Assembly: GCF_020382885.2 (NCBI RefSeq)
Contig: NC_058495.1
Span: 21,310,127 to 21,374,126, forward strand
DNA from: Scatophagus argus
Lineage: Eukaryota; Chordata; Actinopteri; Scatophagidae
Direction of reading: 5' to 3'
DNA: 64,000 nt
Both the position numbers and the translations under genes were made by a program. The notes below the pieces were generated by a model that was given only the letters and a program-made list of their open reading frames with translations, was not told the origin of the DNA and ran no database searches. This document shows, piece after piece, positions 22,310 to 40,544 of this stretch; position 1 is the first letter of the stretch; each line of letters opens with the position of its first letter.

Positions 22310-22500
22310 TTTCAATTTGCACAGTGACGTAAGCCGTAGGATCAAAGTGGTGTTGATAAATCCTATTTTCTCAAGTGGACACGTCTTTCCGGAGGGATTA
22401 AAGGTGTCTTACATCCCCCCACACGTTAACAACTGTGACTGTTGCTATTACAGATCTGCGGATCAACACTTGCCCAATTAAGATGAATTAAAACTTGGCT
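22310..22500. promoter_or_regulatory. Candidate LWS/SWS2 enhancer 2
   Basis: About 700 bp upstream of the LWS start. It contains cacagtgacgtaag, gttgataaatcct, ttccggagggattaaaggtg (22387-22406, with an OTX/CRX-type GGATTA) and ccaattaagatgaatt. The sequence looks richer in motifs than its surroundings and shares a motif with 18334-18357. In zebrafish an activating region lies upstream of the red opsins; equivalence is inference. Confidence 0.4.
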
Positions 22501-23011
22501 GTCCTCTTAATAGTCACCAGGGCCCATGCATACATTTATGAGAAACACAACATCCTACACAACATAAAATGGAGTTGATATGCACAGTTCTAATGTACTG
22601 GATTTAATGTCCCAGATTACCTGATGTCATTTAATGAATGGCAGTTTCTGAAGTATTCAGATGTAGATTTTTTTTCCATCCAAAAGTATAAGAAACTAAC
22701 TGACTAAATAAATTTGACCTAATGTTTAGGCTTGTGGTGGTTTGTTGCTATTGTAGGACTGCAGCAAGAAGGCCATTGATGGCTCAGTTTCCATTATTAC
22801 AGTTTACATTAGTTATGTGTTAATTAAACACCTTGTAGCTAATCCCCATTTTGACAAAGTGGACAGATATCCGCTGTCGAACAGGATTATTCAGGCATTT
22901 TGCATCTTAACCTAATAAGTTTACGGTTTTAATTACAGTTCACCAGTTTGCTTGTGCTTGCCTTGCCAAGAGTATCTCGGTCCAGCAGGACACCATGGCA
23001 GTAATTTGACC

Positions 23012-23047
23012 TAATCCTATCTGATGTTGCTTAAGCAAAAGTATAAG
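23012..23047 (+). promoter_or_regulatory. LWS proximal promoter: CRX site and TATA-like box
   Basis: ctaatcctatc supplies a TAATCC CRX/OTX core at 23012-23017, followed by tgttgcttaagcaaaa and then gtataagagc (TATA-like, about 23041-23047), about 100 bp before the start codon. The spacing is usual for a cone-opsin promoter. Confidence 0.55.
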
Positions 23048-23145
23048 AGCAAAAGTTAGATGTGTTAGACGAGTCACACAAGGAGACTATAAGCAAGAAA
23101 AGAGCGAGAACAGCCGACTGAAGGGGACCTTCTTGTGGGATCAAA

Positions 23146-25338
<2,193 letters not shown>

Positions 25339-25433
25339 ACCTCCATGAAAAACAGTTTTGATTTGTACACTAAATATTTATATTCATTTATTTATTTTAG
25401 TAATAGTTGTTTGGCAAATGTGAAAACAATAAA

Positions 25434-27040
25434 AAAAAATTACATACTGTAAAAAAGAATAAGAAATGACGTGATCATAGCACTTGTCTTTTTTTCAAGC
25501 AAATAAACAAACAAGCAAAAAAAAACAACAAATCAAACACAAGGGTATTTTTACTATGGTGATCCTTATATAAAACAATATTCAATATTTTCCCTCATGT
25601 TAAGAAGAAACACTACTGACAAGAAATTTTCATTCACTGGTCACTAAAATGTTTAGTACACTGAGATTTTGAGCTATTTTCCATCATCTTTCAGATTAAT
25701 GGAAAGAAAATGTCCAGAATGCACATTCGAGTTTTTATTTAAACATTCTTATTTACGAGTCACATATTACCTCACTTGCACATTTTAACATAAAAATTTG
25801 TAAAATTTATACAAACTCTTACAAAAAAAATTGTAAGTAATGTACCAACTGGGGAAGTTTCATTTGAAAAATATGAGTTTTACAATACAAAGATAATCTT
25901 CAGCATCACTTAAAAAGTTTGGTTCATATACCAACCAAACTTTTGCTTTTTACTGAAGCTGTATTCTGAAGGTTGTTCATATATCTTTCATAAGCTGATT
26001 TATCACATTGTATTCTTAAAGTCATGAAGAAATGGAATTCTTATGGCTTTTGACAGTAACAGAGATATCTGAAAAGCCCTCCTTAAAAACCTTGTTAACA
26101 AACTGAAGTAATTCTGAATGTGGAATTCCGAATTTGGCTTTTTGAATGTCTAGATTTCTCTTCTGGAAAGTTTAAATTCAATTAGATAACGACTTATTTT
26201 ACAATTACCAGAAATACTGTAACACATAAAAATAGGCAACTGAGTCAACTGAGAAGGTTCCATGGTCATTTCTATAAGTTAATTTTTCTCTCTCCTAATA
26301 TATAAAACATTTTAATTAACTTGTAAAAATGGGATCACGCCAGCTGTTTTCATTTCTTAGTTTCTATTCAGCCTGAACCATACTATGTTAAGTTGTTTTC
26401 CACAGATTTGCTTCTGGATGGAAGCAGCGTATGTAGAGCAACACACTGTGAGTAGGTCAACATTACTGACTGATTGCAATATTAGACACAACGCAACAAT
26501 ATCTGTTACAAATACAGGAGGGTCCCAAACACAAGACACGGAGCAGGGTACTGTTGATAAAAAAGGGGCTTTACTGTAACATGAAATCTGAATCAGGAAC
26601 TGATGGCAGGAAATATGTCAGATGGGAAGAGTGACGGCAGTGGAGGACGAGGCTGGTGAGTAGGGATGAAGATGTTAGATGTAGATGCTACAGATGGCTG
26701 ATAGCAGACAGGCAGGCAAGTACAAGTGACTTCAGTACTTGAACTGCATGTATTGTATTTGCATACTGGAGGAATGTGTCATGTGTTTTAAACATGATTC
26801 CTGGATACACACATGACTCCTGTATTCCTTTTTTTTACTGAACAAGAACTATTTGAAATCCAGACAAATAGCAATCAAGTTTCTCGCTGTTCTTGTGCTA
26901 AATTAACCGATACTGTATTTGATGTTGCGCCCAAAATTGAAACGCTCTTTTATTTTGACATTTAGCCGGATGTTTTGAGTGACGACATTGTTTGCGCATG
27001 TCCACTCTCCTGCCATACACGTGAAGTTAGAGGCAAGACG
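25434..27040. other. Intergenic DNA between LWS and gnl3l
   Basis: No gene recognised. 26515-26730 (gggtcccaaacacaag, gataaaaaaggggcttta, cggcagtggaggacgaggct) reads like a repeat fragment of uncertain class. The last 100 bp, with cgcatgtccactctcc and a start-proximal gtgaagttagaggcaa, should contain the gnl3l promoter; no TATA box is seen. Confidence 0.5.
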
Positions 27041-27051
27041 TGGTTTCAGTA

Positions 27052-30000
27052 ATGTCGAAAGCTAGTATGTATTTTACTGGTAACGATTGATTTATTCTCT
27101 CACTAAATAACTGTGGGCGGTTGAAATGGACATATTGTCATTTTCTGTATTTTACAGAGCAAAAACGAGCCAAACGTCTCGGCTTCCTCGGAAAGCACAA
27201 GGTAAGGGCTAACTTTTCCCTGCTAATGGTAAGGTGGCTAACTCTTCGTGCCGGAGTTACCGCTGAGGGCAGTCAGCTCTTCGGTTGGGTGCAGTAGCTC
27301 TGACATTTTGCTCGACTGCTTAGTATCTACAGTGATGGGTGAGATATTGTCCCTTCATCGTCATTATTATACCTTAGTGCAAACTGAACATTCAGCAGCT
27401 TTACTGTCACTGTGCACATCGCTATAAACAAATCAAACAACTGTGCAGATACTGTCAAATATGGACTGTATGGCAGTGCCATCTCATATGCCAAAGTGCG
27501 CACACACTCACTCTTGTAGGCTGGCAGGGAAACTCTTGTGAGAGATTCTTAAGTTTACATGTGGATAGAACATTTTAATGTATGTCTTTATTTTTGAGAG
27601 ATTTACAAAATTTCAAAAAGGTTAAATGTGTAAGATTTTAATTTCCTCCACAAAGCCTAACACACGTAATGGCAAATTGTAAATTTTACGTTCTTATATT
27701 GTATTGCGATGCCTTAAATGGTCAAAAGGAAGACATATCATTATACAATAAATATTTGGCATGTTTTTCTGTCTTCAGGCTACAGATGGACGGAAGGGTG
27801 ATGGTTCAGGGCGGGTAAAGAACTCAGAGCAGTCATCTGTGCAGCATGTCAAAGCCCACAAAAATCCAGAGGAAATCAGAAAGCAAAGGGTAAACATTTG
27901 AAAGTCTTGCCTACAATCGTATTTGACTTTGTGTTTCTGAGATTTTTTTTGAGGCTAACCAATCTTTCAATTCATATCTTTCATATCTAATCAGCTTCAG
28001 CACCTCCAGGAACAGCAGAAAATCTCCAGAGAACGAGAGCTGATGAAGAGGAGGAATTTGCAGAGCTTTCAGAATGACATCTTACAGCGGCAAAGACAGT
28101 TTGAGCAGAGGGTAAATATCAGCCTATTTGGAGGAAATAGACTCCAATTCGATTAAGTACAAAGTAATTTCTGTTTTCTTCTGTGTTCACAGGAGATGGA
28201 GATGCAGAGTTTGGAGAAGCATGTTAATTTTGAAAATGAGAATTCAAGAAAAGCATATTACAGAGAATTTAAAAAGGTATGCAAATGTTCCATACATGTC
28301 ACAAACTGGTACATATCTTTTTGTCTCTCAGTCTTTTTCAGAGCAGTCCAAAGACAATGACGTTTCAAGACTAGTTAGTTAATCACACGCTACCATAGTA
28401 GTACATACCATTGGCTGTATATAAAGATGAATCAGAATCGTCTTTATTGCCATGTAAGTGAAGAGGTTTCACATTACTAGGAATTTGTCTTGGTGATTGG
28501 TGTATACATAGAACGTAAGAACGAGTAACATATAATAATAGAATAAAATAAAATAGAATAAGGTAAAACAAAATAAAATAAGTGAAATAAATATGGTTCT
28601 GGAGGTAGTACAGAGTGGAAGTAGTGCAAGTAGGTGAGGTAAACAGTGCAAATAAACCCCCTGGTGGCTGGCTCCAGTACAGTTCGTTACCCTCTCCTGC
28701 TCCATGTTAGTAGATGGGACATGGGCCAAAGTACAAATTCAAAGTACACATCAAATATTTTTTTCCATTTTGGACACTTTTTATGACACTGCTGTATGTC
28801 CGGGTGTTCATTTTTCTGACATGTTTGGGTTTAATTTGTTATTTATTTATTACATCTAATCACATCACGCTGTTACTTTAGTTATCACTGAAATGTAATT
28901 CACCAGGGTGGACTTTTGAACATGGACACTGTGTGTTTTAAAAGATTTTTTTAATTATTTTCTTTTATAGGTAGTGGAGGCCGCAGATGTGATTTTGCAG
29001 GTTTTGGATGCACGTGACCCTCTTGGCTGCAGATGTCCTCAGGTGGAGCAGGCAGTCATTCAGAGTGGAACAAACAAGAAGATAGTTTTAGTCCTTAATA
29101 AAATTGGTAAGTTTGCTAAATAAAGAGACATTTTGGGAATTTTCTACATTTATTTTCAATACCAGTTTTTTCTTATTGTTTGACTTTGATTACAGATTTG
29201 GTATCAAAGGAAATTGTGGAAAAGTGGATAAAGTATCTTCGTAATGAGTTTCCTACAGTAGCTTTCAAAGCATCTACGCAGCAACAGACCAAGAACTTGG
29301 TAGGCAGATAAATTACTATTATCTAAAACTGTAAATTGAAATTCAGTTATTTAAAGCTGTAAACTATCTTCATTTCACACAAGCGCTAAGGTTTTTTCCT
29401 TTTACCATCGACAGAAACGCAGTAACGTACCAGTGACACAAGCCACCACAGAGCTTCTAAGCAGCAGTGCTTGTGTTGGTGCAGATTGCTTGATGAAACT
29501 ACTTGGCAACTATTGCCGCAACCTGGACATAAAGACAGCCATCACTGTAGGTGTTGTAGGTGAGCATCACATCCAGTTATACACCGGGTCCGTTCTGTGT
29601 TCTGTGTTATCGCAGCGTTTTCCGACATGAAACTGTTTTTTGATAGGTTTTCCTAATGTGGGAAAGAGTAGTTTGATCAACAGTTTGAAACGGGCACGAG
29701 CATGCAGTGTTGGAGCCACTCCAGGTGTCACCAAGTAAGTACATGGTAAGTTGTTGATCCTGTACTGCTGTAAAACCCTGCTTGCTTGGCTAATCTTGCT
29801 GGTGGATTACAGATGCCTTCAAGAGGTGCATTTGGACAAACACATTAAGCTCCTGGATTGCCCCGGCATTGTCATGGCAACTTCAACAACCGATGCAGCA
29901 ATGATTCTTCGAAACTGTGTGAAAATCGAACAGCTTGTAGATCCCCTTCCTCCTGTCGAGGCCATCCTTCGACGCTGCAACAAGGCGCAGGTGCTTGATG

Positions 30001-31696
30001 TCATCATTACAACCTTTGATTTGTTTCTCCATTGTATTATATTGCCATTACATTTATCTTTTTCCTTTTTTTTCTGGATGTACAGATCATGGAGCACTAC
30101 AGAGTTCCAGACTTTCAAACAGCTCTGGAGTTCTTGTCATTACTTGCTCGACGTCAAGGCAAACTAAGAAAAGGGGGACTACCTGACACTGACAAAGCAG
30201 CTAAGAGTGTCTTGATGGACTGGACAGGGTGGGTAAAAATATTTTTTGAGTTTGACAAATGACCGTCCATCATTGTTCTTAGCACTGTGTTAATTTCTGC
30301 ATGTTGTGTCGTGTAGAGGAAGGATCAGTTACTTCACACACCCTCCAGAGACACACACTCTTCCCACACACGTCAGCGCTGAGATTGTTACAGAGATGGG
30401 CAAAGCTTTTGACTGGGATGAGCTGGAAAAAGGAAACCAGGAAGTTCTTGCAGGTAAAAATAAAGTAATTTCACCCAAATTACATTTTTTTCAGCAGATA
30501 GTATATTTCGAAAGACCTCTGTAAACAGTTTTCATTCAACTACTTTCTTCAGCAACCTGACAACATAACATTGACACTCTCGGCATGTCCAAACAGAAAT
30601 TGATATAACTGAAAAGTGATGGGGGTACTACATTTACATTGAGGGTATTTTCTCACTTCCATACCAAAAATACCCAAAAGAAGTAGTAGTTGCTTCAGAG
30701 AGATTTTTTTAAAACTGTATTTCAGAGTCATCATGTCCTGATATTCAAATGGGATTCTGCATGGAAACCACTGGAATGACGCAAGGTGGTCGAAGTGAAC
30801 CACCTTCTGACCTGGAAATGGGGGGGTCCTTGGAAGAGCCAGAATTTAAGGAAGAAACTGAATCTATGGAGGAAGAACAGGACACAGAGGTGTGACATGT
30901 CTGCACATCTAAAGTATTTGCTTAATTATAGCTTGATGTGCACTTAAAATTTGTAAAATGTGGTTAATTTAATTGTCTTGTCTTACTCTGTAGTTTGGAC
31001 CAATGACAGTGGAGATAAAAGCTCAGAAGTCAAAAACTGACTTACCTGCAGATGATGCTACATCCAGGGCTCCAGGGTTGATGGATATCTTGAATGTAGA
31101 TCCACTACAGCAGGGCCAGGCACTTATGGCTGCCAGCAAGAAGAGGAAAAAACAGCAGAAAAGAGCTGGTTTGTCTCAGTCCAATACTGATATCATTTTG
31201 TCTGTAGTGTGGTGTGTTCGTGCTGATTTCTTTGAAGATAAAGTAAACACAAACTCATATTAGGTTGGTTTTGATGTAAATAGGCCAACAGGCCTCATTT
31301 TACAATTTTTTTCACGCTCAGTTTTCATGGAAATCAAAGTGCTGAAGTCAAACAAAAAAAACCAACCAAGGCTTAAAGATGGTTATCGGTTTATAGTTGG
31401 GATATTATACCCTTGTATTAATGTGACATGTGGCTTTATGGAAAGGAAACATCCCTCGTGTCTAAAGTTTCTGTTGTTGTGTTTATTTTGTCCAACCCAC
31501 TGATGATGGTGAAAACGTGCATGTGCAACAGAGGCAGGCCTCTTTTGAGAGTAATGCCTGACATGTAATGTATTTAATCATGCACATATAACTGATGCAT
31601 TTTTCTTTTTTGTCTTCTCCCTCTGCAGACAAAATTGCCACCAAACTCTCAGACACCTTGACATCTGCAATGGACTTCTCGTTTTCAGATAGCTAA
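27052..31696 (+). CDS. gnl3l: GNL3L-type nucleolar GTPase
   Basis: Guanine nucleotide-binding protein-like 3-like, a YlqF/YawG GTPase of the nucleolus linked to pre-rRNA processing and cell growth. Fifteen coding exons: 27052-27064, 27158-27201, 27779-27889, 27995-28111, 28193-28276, 28971-29106, 29196-29299, 29415-29559, 29647-29734, 29813-29990, 30086-30228, 30317-30453, 30726-30889, 30994-31168, 31629-31696; all phases join to 568 residues. The start [19 protein letters not shown] is a basic nucleolar-targeting tail. The G motifs are in circularly permuted order: [18 protein letters not shown] and DCPG. A conserved block ending ADWVSGKISFY in the human protein is seen here as MDWTGGRISYF. 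The C-terminal [11 protein letters not shown] and [13 protein letters not shown] match the family. Polyadenylation signal 31711-31716. The first exon codes only four codons and one base, so it rests on the splice fit. Confidence 0.92.
28428..28735. repeat. Teleost interspersed repeat in gnl3l intron 5
   Basis: It begins gaatcagaatcgtctttatt, continues aggaatttgtcttggtg, and later carries agtggaagtagtgcaagtag and aacagtgcaaataa. This is the same tail type as at 3211 but longer. Confidence 0.6.
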
Positions 31697-32093
31697 TTAA
31701 AATGAATTTAAATAAAAGATGAAAAGAATACCTTATTTGTGTTTTGTCCTGTTTGGATGTGGCTTCAGTATTCTGATTGACGTTAAACTGTTTCTAACTG
31801 CAGATTTTAAGCTTCTTTGAGTTTCTCTTCAAATAATTCAGGTCTTTCCCAGCTAGACTGCAAACTTTTTCAGCCACTTTTCCACACATCTATTGGAAAC
31901 GTTTTGCTTTTTTTGGGTTTTTGGCATAGTTTACCCCTGCAGGGCCACTGACGCTTCATATCACAGTCTGTATTACTCTAATGACTCATTAGAGTAAGGA
32001 AATGCTAGCAGATTTGCAAACACTTTAACCGGAGAGTAAATAGAAACTTAATGACTTTCTGTGCATTCCAGCAACTCTTGTTTGCATTGAAAC

Positions 32094-32491
32094 TGTTGTG
32101 GAAAATTATTTGCTGCTGGTGAAGAATGAAACAGAGACTTCTGTCGGCCGACAAGGTTTTAATTTGCAAATTTGCAAAGAAAAGGTCAATCAACACACGA
32201 GCGGTCAGAATGATTGAAAGACCCCGAACATGGGGAGACCTAAACATTTATACCTGAGGAACATCCCTAAGGTATGTTTCACACCTTTCTGTGTGCCGCA
32301 GGAGTTGATTCCTCTACTCAGAGCGTTTTTACACTTTCCGTCTGCTACGGGGTATTGGCATCGACTCCCTGGGGTGTGACTCGCAGCTGGGGTGTCCTGC
32401 AGCGTACAGGCTGGAGGTTTAAGAAGTCTAGTCATGATAATTTAACACAAAAAGGACCTGGTCTCTTTGTGTGAAAGCAGGATGTGGGGCG
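32094..32491 (-). mobile_element. LTR-like element, copy 1 (fossil, minus orientation)
   Basis: About 398 bp that is the diverged reverse complement of 52037-52435. In the element's own direction it shows a TATA-type box (tataaatgtt), a polyadenylation-like stretch further on and ends in cacaaca, all LTR-like, so a solo LTR is the best guess. No internal coding part and no clear target duplication were found, and both ends are approximate. It is an old, non-coding fossil. Confidence 0.45.
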
Positions 32492-34379
32492 TCTCATGTA
32501 GCTGATCACAGGGAACTTGAAATTATCATTACAAAACACTATTGTTTTATTAAGTTTTACTTGTGTTAAACCGGCACTATGACTGCCGTTGTGAAAGTGT
32601 TGGAACGTGACAGCTGGCAACAAGTTCCGGGTGACATGCGGTAGATGACCTCAGGTCGTCGGCCCGAGATAAACAACGCTGTTTACCACGGAGGTTAGCG
32701 ACTGTTCAGAGAGCCCGTATTCACCGACTTTAAAATGGCCAAGAAAACGGAGGTCATCGGATATTTATGGCTGTGATTACGTGAAACACATCTGTCGCCA
32801 CAGTATGTTTTTATCTTTACTAAAAAATGACGTTAAAATTCTTTAGCCAGCGTTAGCTTTTCGGCAACTGCTGGGATGCTAGCTACCTGGCTAGCTACGC
32901 TGCAACTTCCGTTTATTTTTAATACGATGTCATGATAGACCATTGCTTTCAGCAAAAAAAAAAAAAAAAATAGCTAACCTCCTGCCAGATGGCGGCTGGT
33001 ATTTAACTAAACTGAAGAGTCACTATAATGCGCCTGTAGTGTAAATTTTATCGTTAGCTGGGCGTGTTGATGCGGGCCCATTAGCATCACTGAGCTGTCA
33101 GCTCCGCTAACTCATGGCGCTTGATCGGAAGTCGCCACAAATAGATATTCTGAAAAGTACGATAGCTAACCGTTTGATATCCGTGTTCAAATGACTCATA
33201 AAACTCTCCCCAGCATTAATGCGACATGCCTTTTATGGTAGGCTGTCAACGTTGTTCTGTAAGCGGCAAGGAGCTCCTTTAAGTGACATAACACACACTG
33301 TCAACTTACACACAGCGTATGACCCATAGGATAAAGCAACACTGACACAACTTGTAACGACGTGTTTTAGCTTGTTTGGCAAAAGTACTCAGTGGACGCA
33401 GTGCGTTAATTCATTTTACTTTCAGAAAGTGTAACCAGCAAAACGAGAAGTCATGCCATGAAAGTGTGATATCTGACAGACGCTAAAAGACATGTAAAGC
33501 TGTGTCAGAGCTAGCATGATTAAGGGTGGAGATGTAAGTCTGCGCGCCGATAGGGATGCAAGATTCAAGGGTTTGAATGTGGAGGCAGACTTGAAGTGCA
33601 ATTTTGGTTTCTGTGTAAGGTAATAGCATTGGGTTAAAGCTTGAAGAGGGCCTTATGAGTCCACACTATATCTCAGCAAAGTAACAGAAAGAGATTGTCA
33701 TAAATTCCCTGACGTCAAAGTGACCTCCTCATATTTGTCCAAAACCCAAAGACTCTTTGTTTACTATCAAAAAAGACGAAGAAAAACATTATCAAAATAG
33801 GTGGCTATTAATTTTCTTTCAGCTGATCAGTTAACTAATAGTTGCAGCTCTAATGACCAAAGTATTCATTAGAATGCAGTGTTATCAGCTGAAGGCAGTT
33901 CAATAAATTTACAATGGGAAAAGTGAGTACTGATATTGGCCCTGATTTGATCAGTTTTATTGATGAAGACAGTGGGACTTAGTTCAGTCAGCACCTAGTG
34001 AAGCTTCAACAGAAACTGGTGAGGGTTTTTACAAACTGATCAATGCTGTTAAGCAAGATTCCTCATATGTGCCAGTTGGCATAAAACAAATGAAATAGTT
34101 GTCTCTGGCATGTTTTCATATAACAATGGGAGACAGTACGGTGGGAGGGACTGTTTAGCTGGAAGTGGTTCTGTGTTAATAGCGATGTACATGTTACCAG
34201 TTACTTCAGTAAAGGCTGGACTTCTGACGAGACGTTTAAGACAGTTCAGGAGCAGTGTGTTTGAAAGATATGTGGCTTGTGAAAAATGGATCCAATATTT
34301 GCTTTGGTGTCTAGTGGGCAAAAGAATTGGTCATAATCTGTGCTCATCTGTATGGGATCTCCATTGTTGTATTTTGTGC

Positions 34380-34760
34380 CTCATAATGCACCACACATTT
34401 TCAGCAGGAGGCAGCACTGTACTGCAGCAGGCTGGTCTAATACTGCACTTTTTTGCTGCAAAACACCGGTCAAAGTTGAGTGGATGGCGGTTTATGTTGC
34501 TCCAAAACCTGTCTGTACCTTTCAGTATTAATGGTGCCAGCGTTGATGTGCAAGTTACTCATGCTGTGCGAACTAACACTCTCCCCATATCATTACAGAT
34601 GGTAACCTTTGAACTTTGCGTTGGTAACAGTCTGGATGATCCTTTTTAGTGTTGGCATTTAGCCTTGACACTTACAGGCACAGATTTCTCAGGATTCTCT
34701 TAATCTTTTAATGATATTATGGATTGTAGATGGTGAAGTCACTAAATCATTGCTTTGTGT
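34380..34760 (+). repeat. Teleost interspersed repeat upstream of tfe3
   Basis: Phrases tatgttgctccaaaacctgt, ctttcagtattaatggtgcc, aactttgcgttggtaacagt, ctggatgatcc and taatgatattatggattgta follow the fixed order of an abundant fish repeat that I know from many genomes. It explains the open frame at 34110-34649, which is not a gene. Confidence 0.6.
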
Positions 34761-34940
34761 TATTTTGGAATCACAATCCACCCCAGACCCCAAACTAAAT
34801 ACAATAGTGGATGATTTCGGAGACTGAATTATGTAATAACACAAGATATTATATACTTTAAAATACTGTACTCTGTTGTCCTCCTTGTTCTGTGTTTGTT
34901 CTCCAGCTCCATCTCTAGATCTGGATATCCCTCTTCAGCC

Positions 34941-38713
<3,773 letters not shown>

Positions 38714-40492
38714 TGAGCTCTGTGTGGCGGTCAAAGACTGTGTGTAGGGACAAGATTGTCAGGAAGTGCAGTCTATCCTTAAATAATATGAGTCTATTTA
38801 CAGTATAGGACTGAAGAATTGAACTTAGCAAAAAATAGCTTACGTGAAGATCAAAACTAACATAAATGTACTTTGGATTTGTTTGCAATACATTATTATT
38901 GTTCCTGTTTGGAGCTGGTCACATGATTATGTCCGGGTTTATAAATGCAATCTTATTAAAATGGAATATTGTATAATAGGGGCATGGAGTTAGCATTAAG
39001 AAATAATACGTTCTTAAGCAGTTTTTAAGATTTTCTTCAGAGGTTTAAGAGGGATATAAAGTTTGCTTGAATTTATTATATGCTCATTTAAAGGGACGAA
39101 AGCTGTGAGGTTTGTTTTTCACAACAACATTGGCATAACAAACTGATTAAGAGATGCCAACACACAGTATATTGTTGTTTTTTTTCTTTTTGGTTCGGTT
39201 TTTTTTTTTTTTTTTTTTTAACTGACTGGAATCAGGGTTTGTTAATAGCAGTTGCATGCTCATCCATGTTGGATTGTTTCACCAGCAGCTACAGAAGGGA
39301 TCTCTGTAAAGTGAAATGGCACATTGTGAAATACTTATTGCATATTGTATATAAGAATATTTTATTTTGAGCAATTTTATTGCACCTTATTTACTGGCAG
39401 TCTATGCATTTTATGAGAGCTTTTGTCTGTTTTTTTTTTTTATTATTATTACACACAGTGGACAGCTAATGCCCAAGTTGCATGTATTTGTAATAAACCT
39501 TAAAAGCAGTGGAAAATCACTTGCTGCTGCAGCTAGTTAGCCAAAGCAGGACTTCTTCCAGAGTAGCTACAAATTACAAATCAATGTTTTATTTTTGAAC
39601 AGATATACTCAGTCAGTGGAAATACAGACAGTATGAGAAATGCAGAACAATTTCATCCTTTTAGTACTGTAGTTCATTACATATATTTTTTTGATACCTG
39701 AATAATAGTTTGATAAGTAGTTTCAGCTGACTAATATTTGTGTTGTCAGTGATTGTTTGTGTCCATTAATCTTGGTGGTCACTGAGTGATTATTACCGGT
39801 TAGCATAATCTACCAAGATTGTGGATTTTTGGATCAAAAGAGATACATTTAATAATGAATTATTGCTTATTGTAGTATGAATTCAGAGGGCTTTGCCTTC
39901 CTTTTAAACCAACCACTAGCCTCACCTCCGTAATAACAAGATATGACTGTTTTTTTGTGTGAAACTTGCAATGCAATTGTTATTCAGTACAAATAGCCGC
40001 AAACTTTACAAATGCATTTAATGAGTCGGATGCTTAATGCAATCTTATGTACAGTTAATGAATGTGTGTTTGAAGAAGTACCTGCACATGTGTAGTTGTT
40101 TTATTCTTTTTAACACTGACACACTGTATTTTTTTTTCCTCCAACACAAGCTCCAACAGTGCTGTGGTAACATGAAACCAGAATTAGTGAAAACAGCCAA
40201 AAGCATCTCCACGTGTCTGTGGTTACAGTGTTTTTGAAGGTGTGCTCTCCTGTACATTCAGAACTTAACCTACTTTGTTTTTAAAGCAGCTCAACCCCTT
40301 AGCTCAGTGCTTCTGATTGCATTGCTCATACTCCCATAAGACTGATTACCTTCAGTCAGCTTTTTCCACTCATGCACAATATTGTAACCGTGTCTTACCC
40401 TCACTTATATTTGCGTGCGAACATGGACTGTTAAACTGGTAGCATTTGTCTTGTCCCTACAAGTTGGCTTTCAGAAGAATTTATCAAATAAA
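38714..40492 (+). other. tfe3 3' untranslated region
   Basis: There is no coding content, AT-rich sequence, a long T tract at about 39200-39220, and two AATAAA signals (39493-39498 and 40487-40492). If the distal signal is used the UTR ends about 50 bp from the stop codon of the convergent MDFI-like gene. Confidence 0.6.
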
Positions 40493-40544
40493 AGATTCCC
40501 ATTGGTTCCTGTCTGTGTGTGTTGTTATTTGCTGGAGGCCATTG

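Larger units (their letters stand above)
31717..34890. other. gnl3l-tfe3 interval with LTR-like element, CpG-rich promoter stretch and a repeat
   Basis: No further coding gene is recognised. Contents: an LTR-like element at 32094-32491; a promoter-like stretch at about 32580-33150 (gtgacctcaggtcgtcggcc, tggcgctgg-type and taaaatggccaagaaaac motifs, an A17 run at 32954) that probably holds the noncoding first exon of tfe3; and a repeat at 34380-34760. The 179-residue open frame at 34110-34649 falls mostly in that repeat. Confidence 0.5.

Noticed and set aside
25339-27000. Second LWS copy or opsin pseudogene after LWS
   Set aside because: No opsin motif (FAKS, NPIIY, GWSR) found in either strand between LWS and gnl3l.
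32580-32780. Coding exon of tfe3 at atggccaagaaaacgg
   Set aside because: The translated start does not resemble any MiT/TFE N-terminus and no suitable donor was found; more likely noncoding leader.
34110-34649. 179-residue open frame upstream of tfe3
   Set aside because: Mostly within an abundant fish repeat (34380-34760); no protein family resemblance and no splice context.
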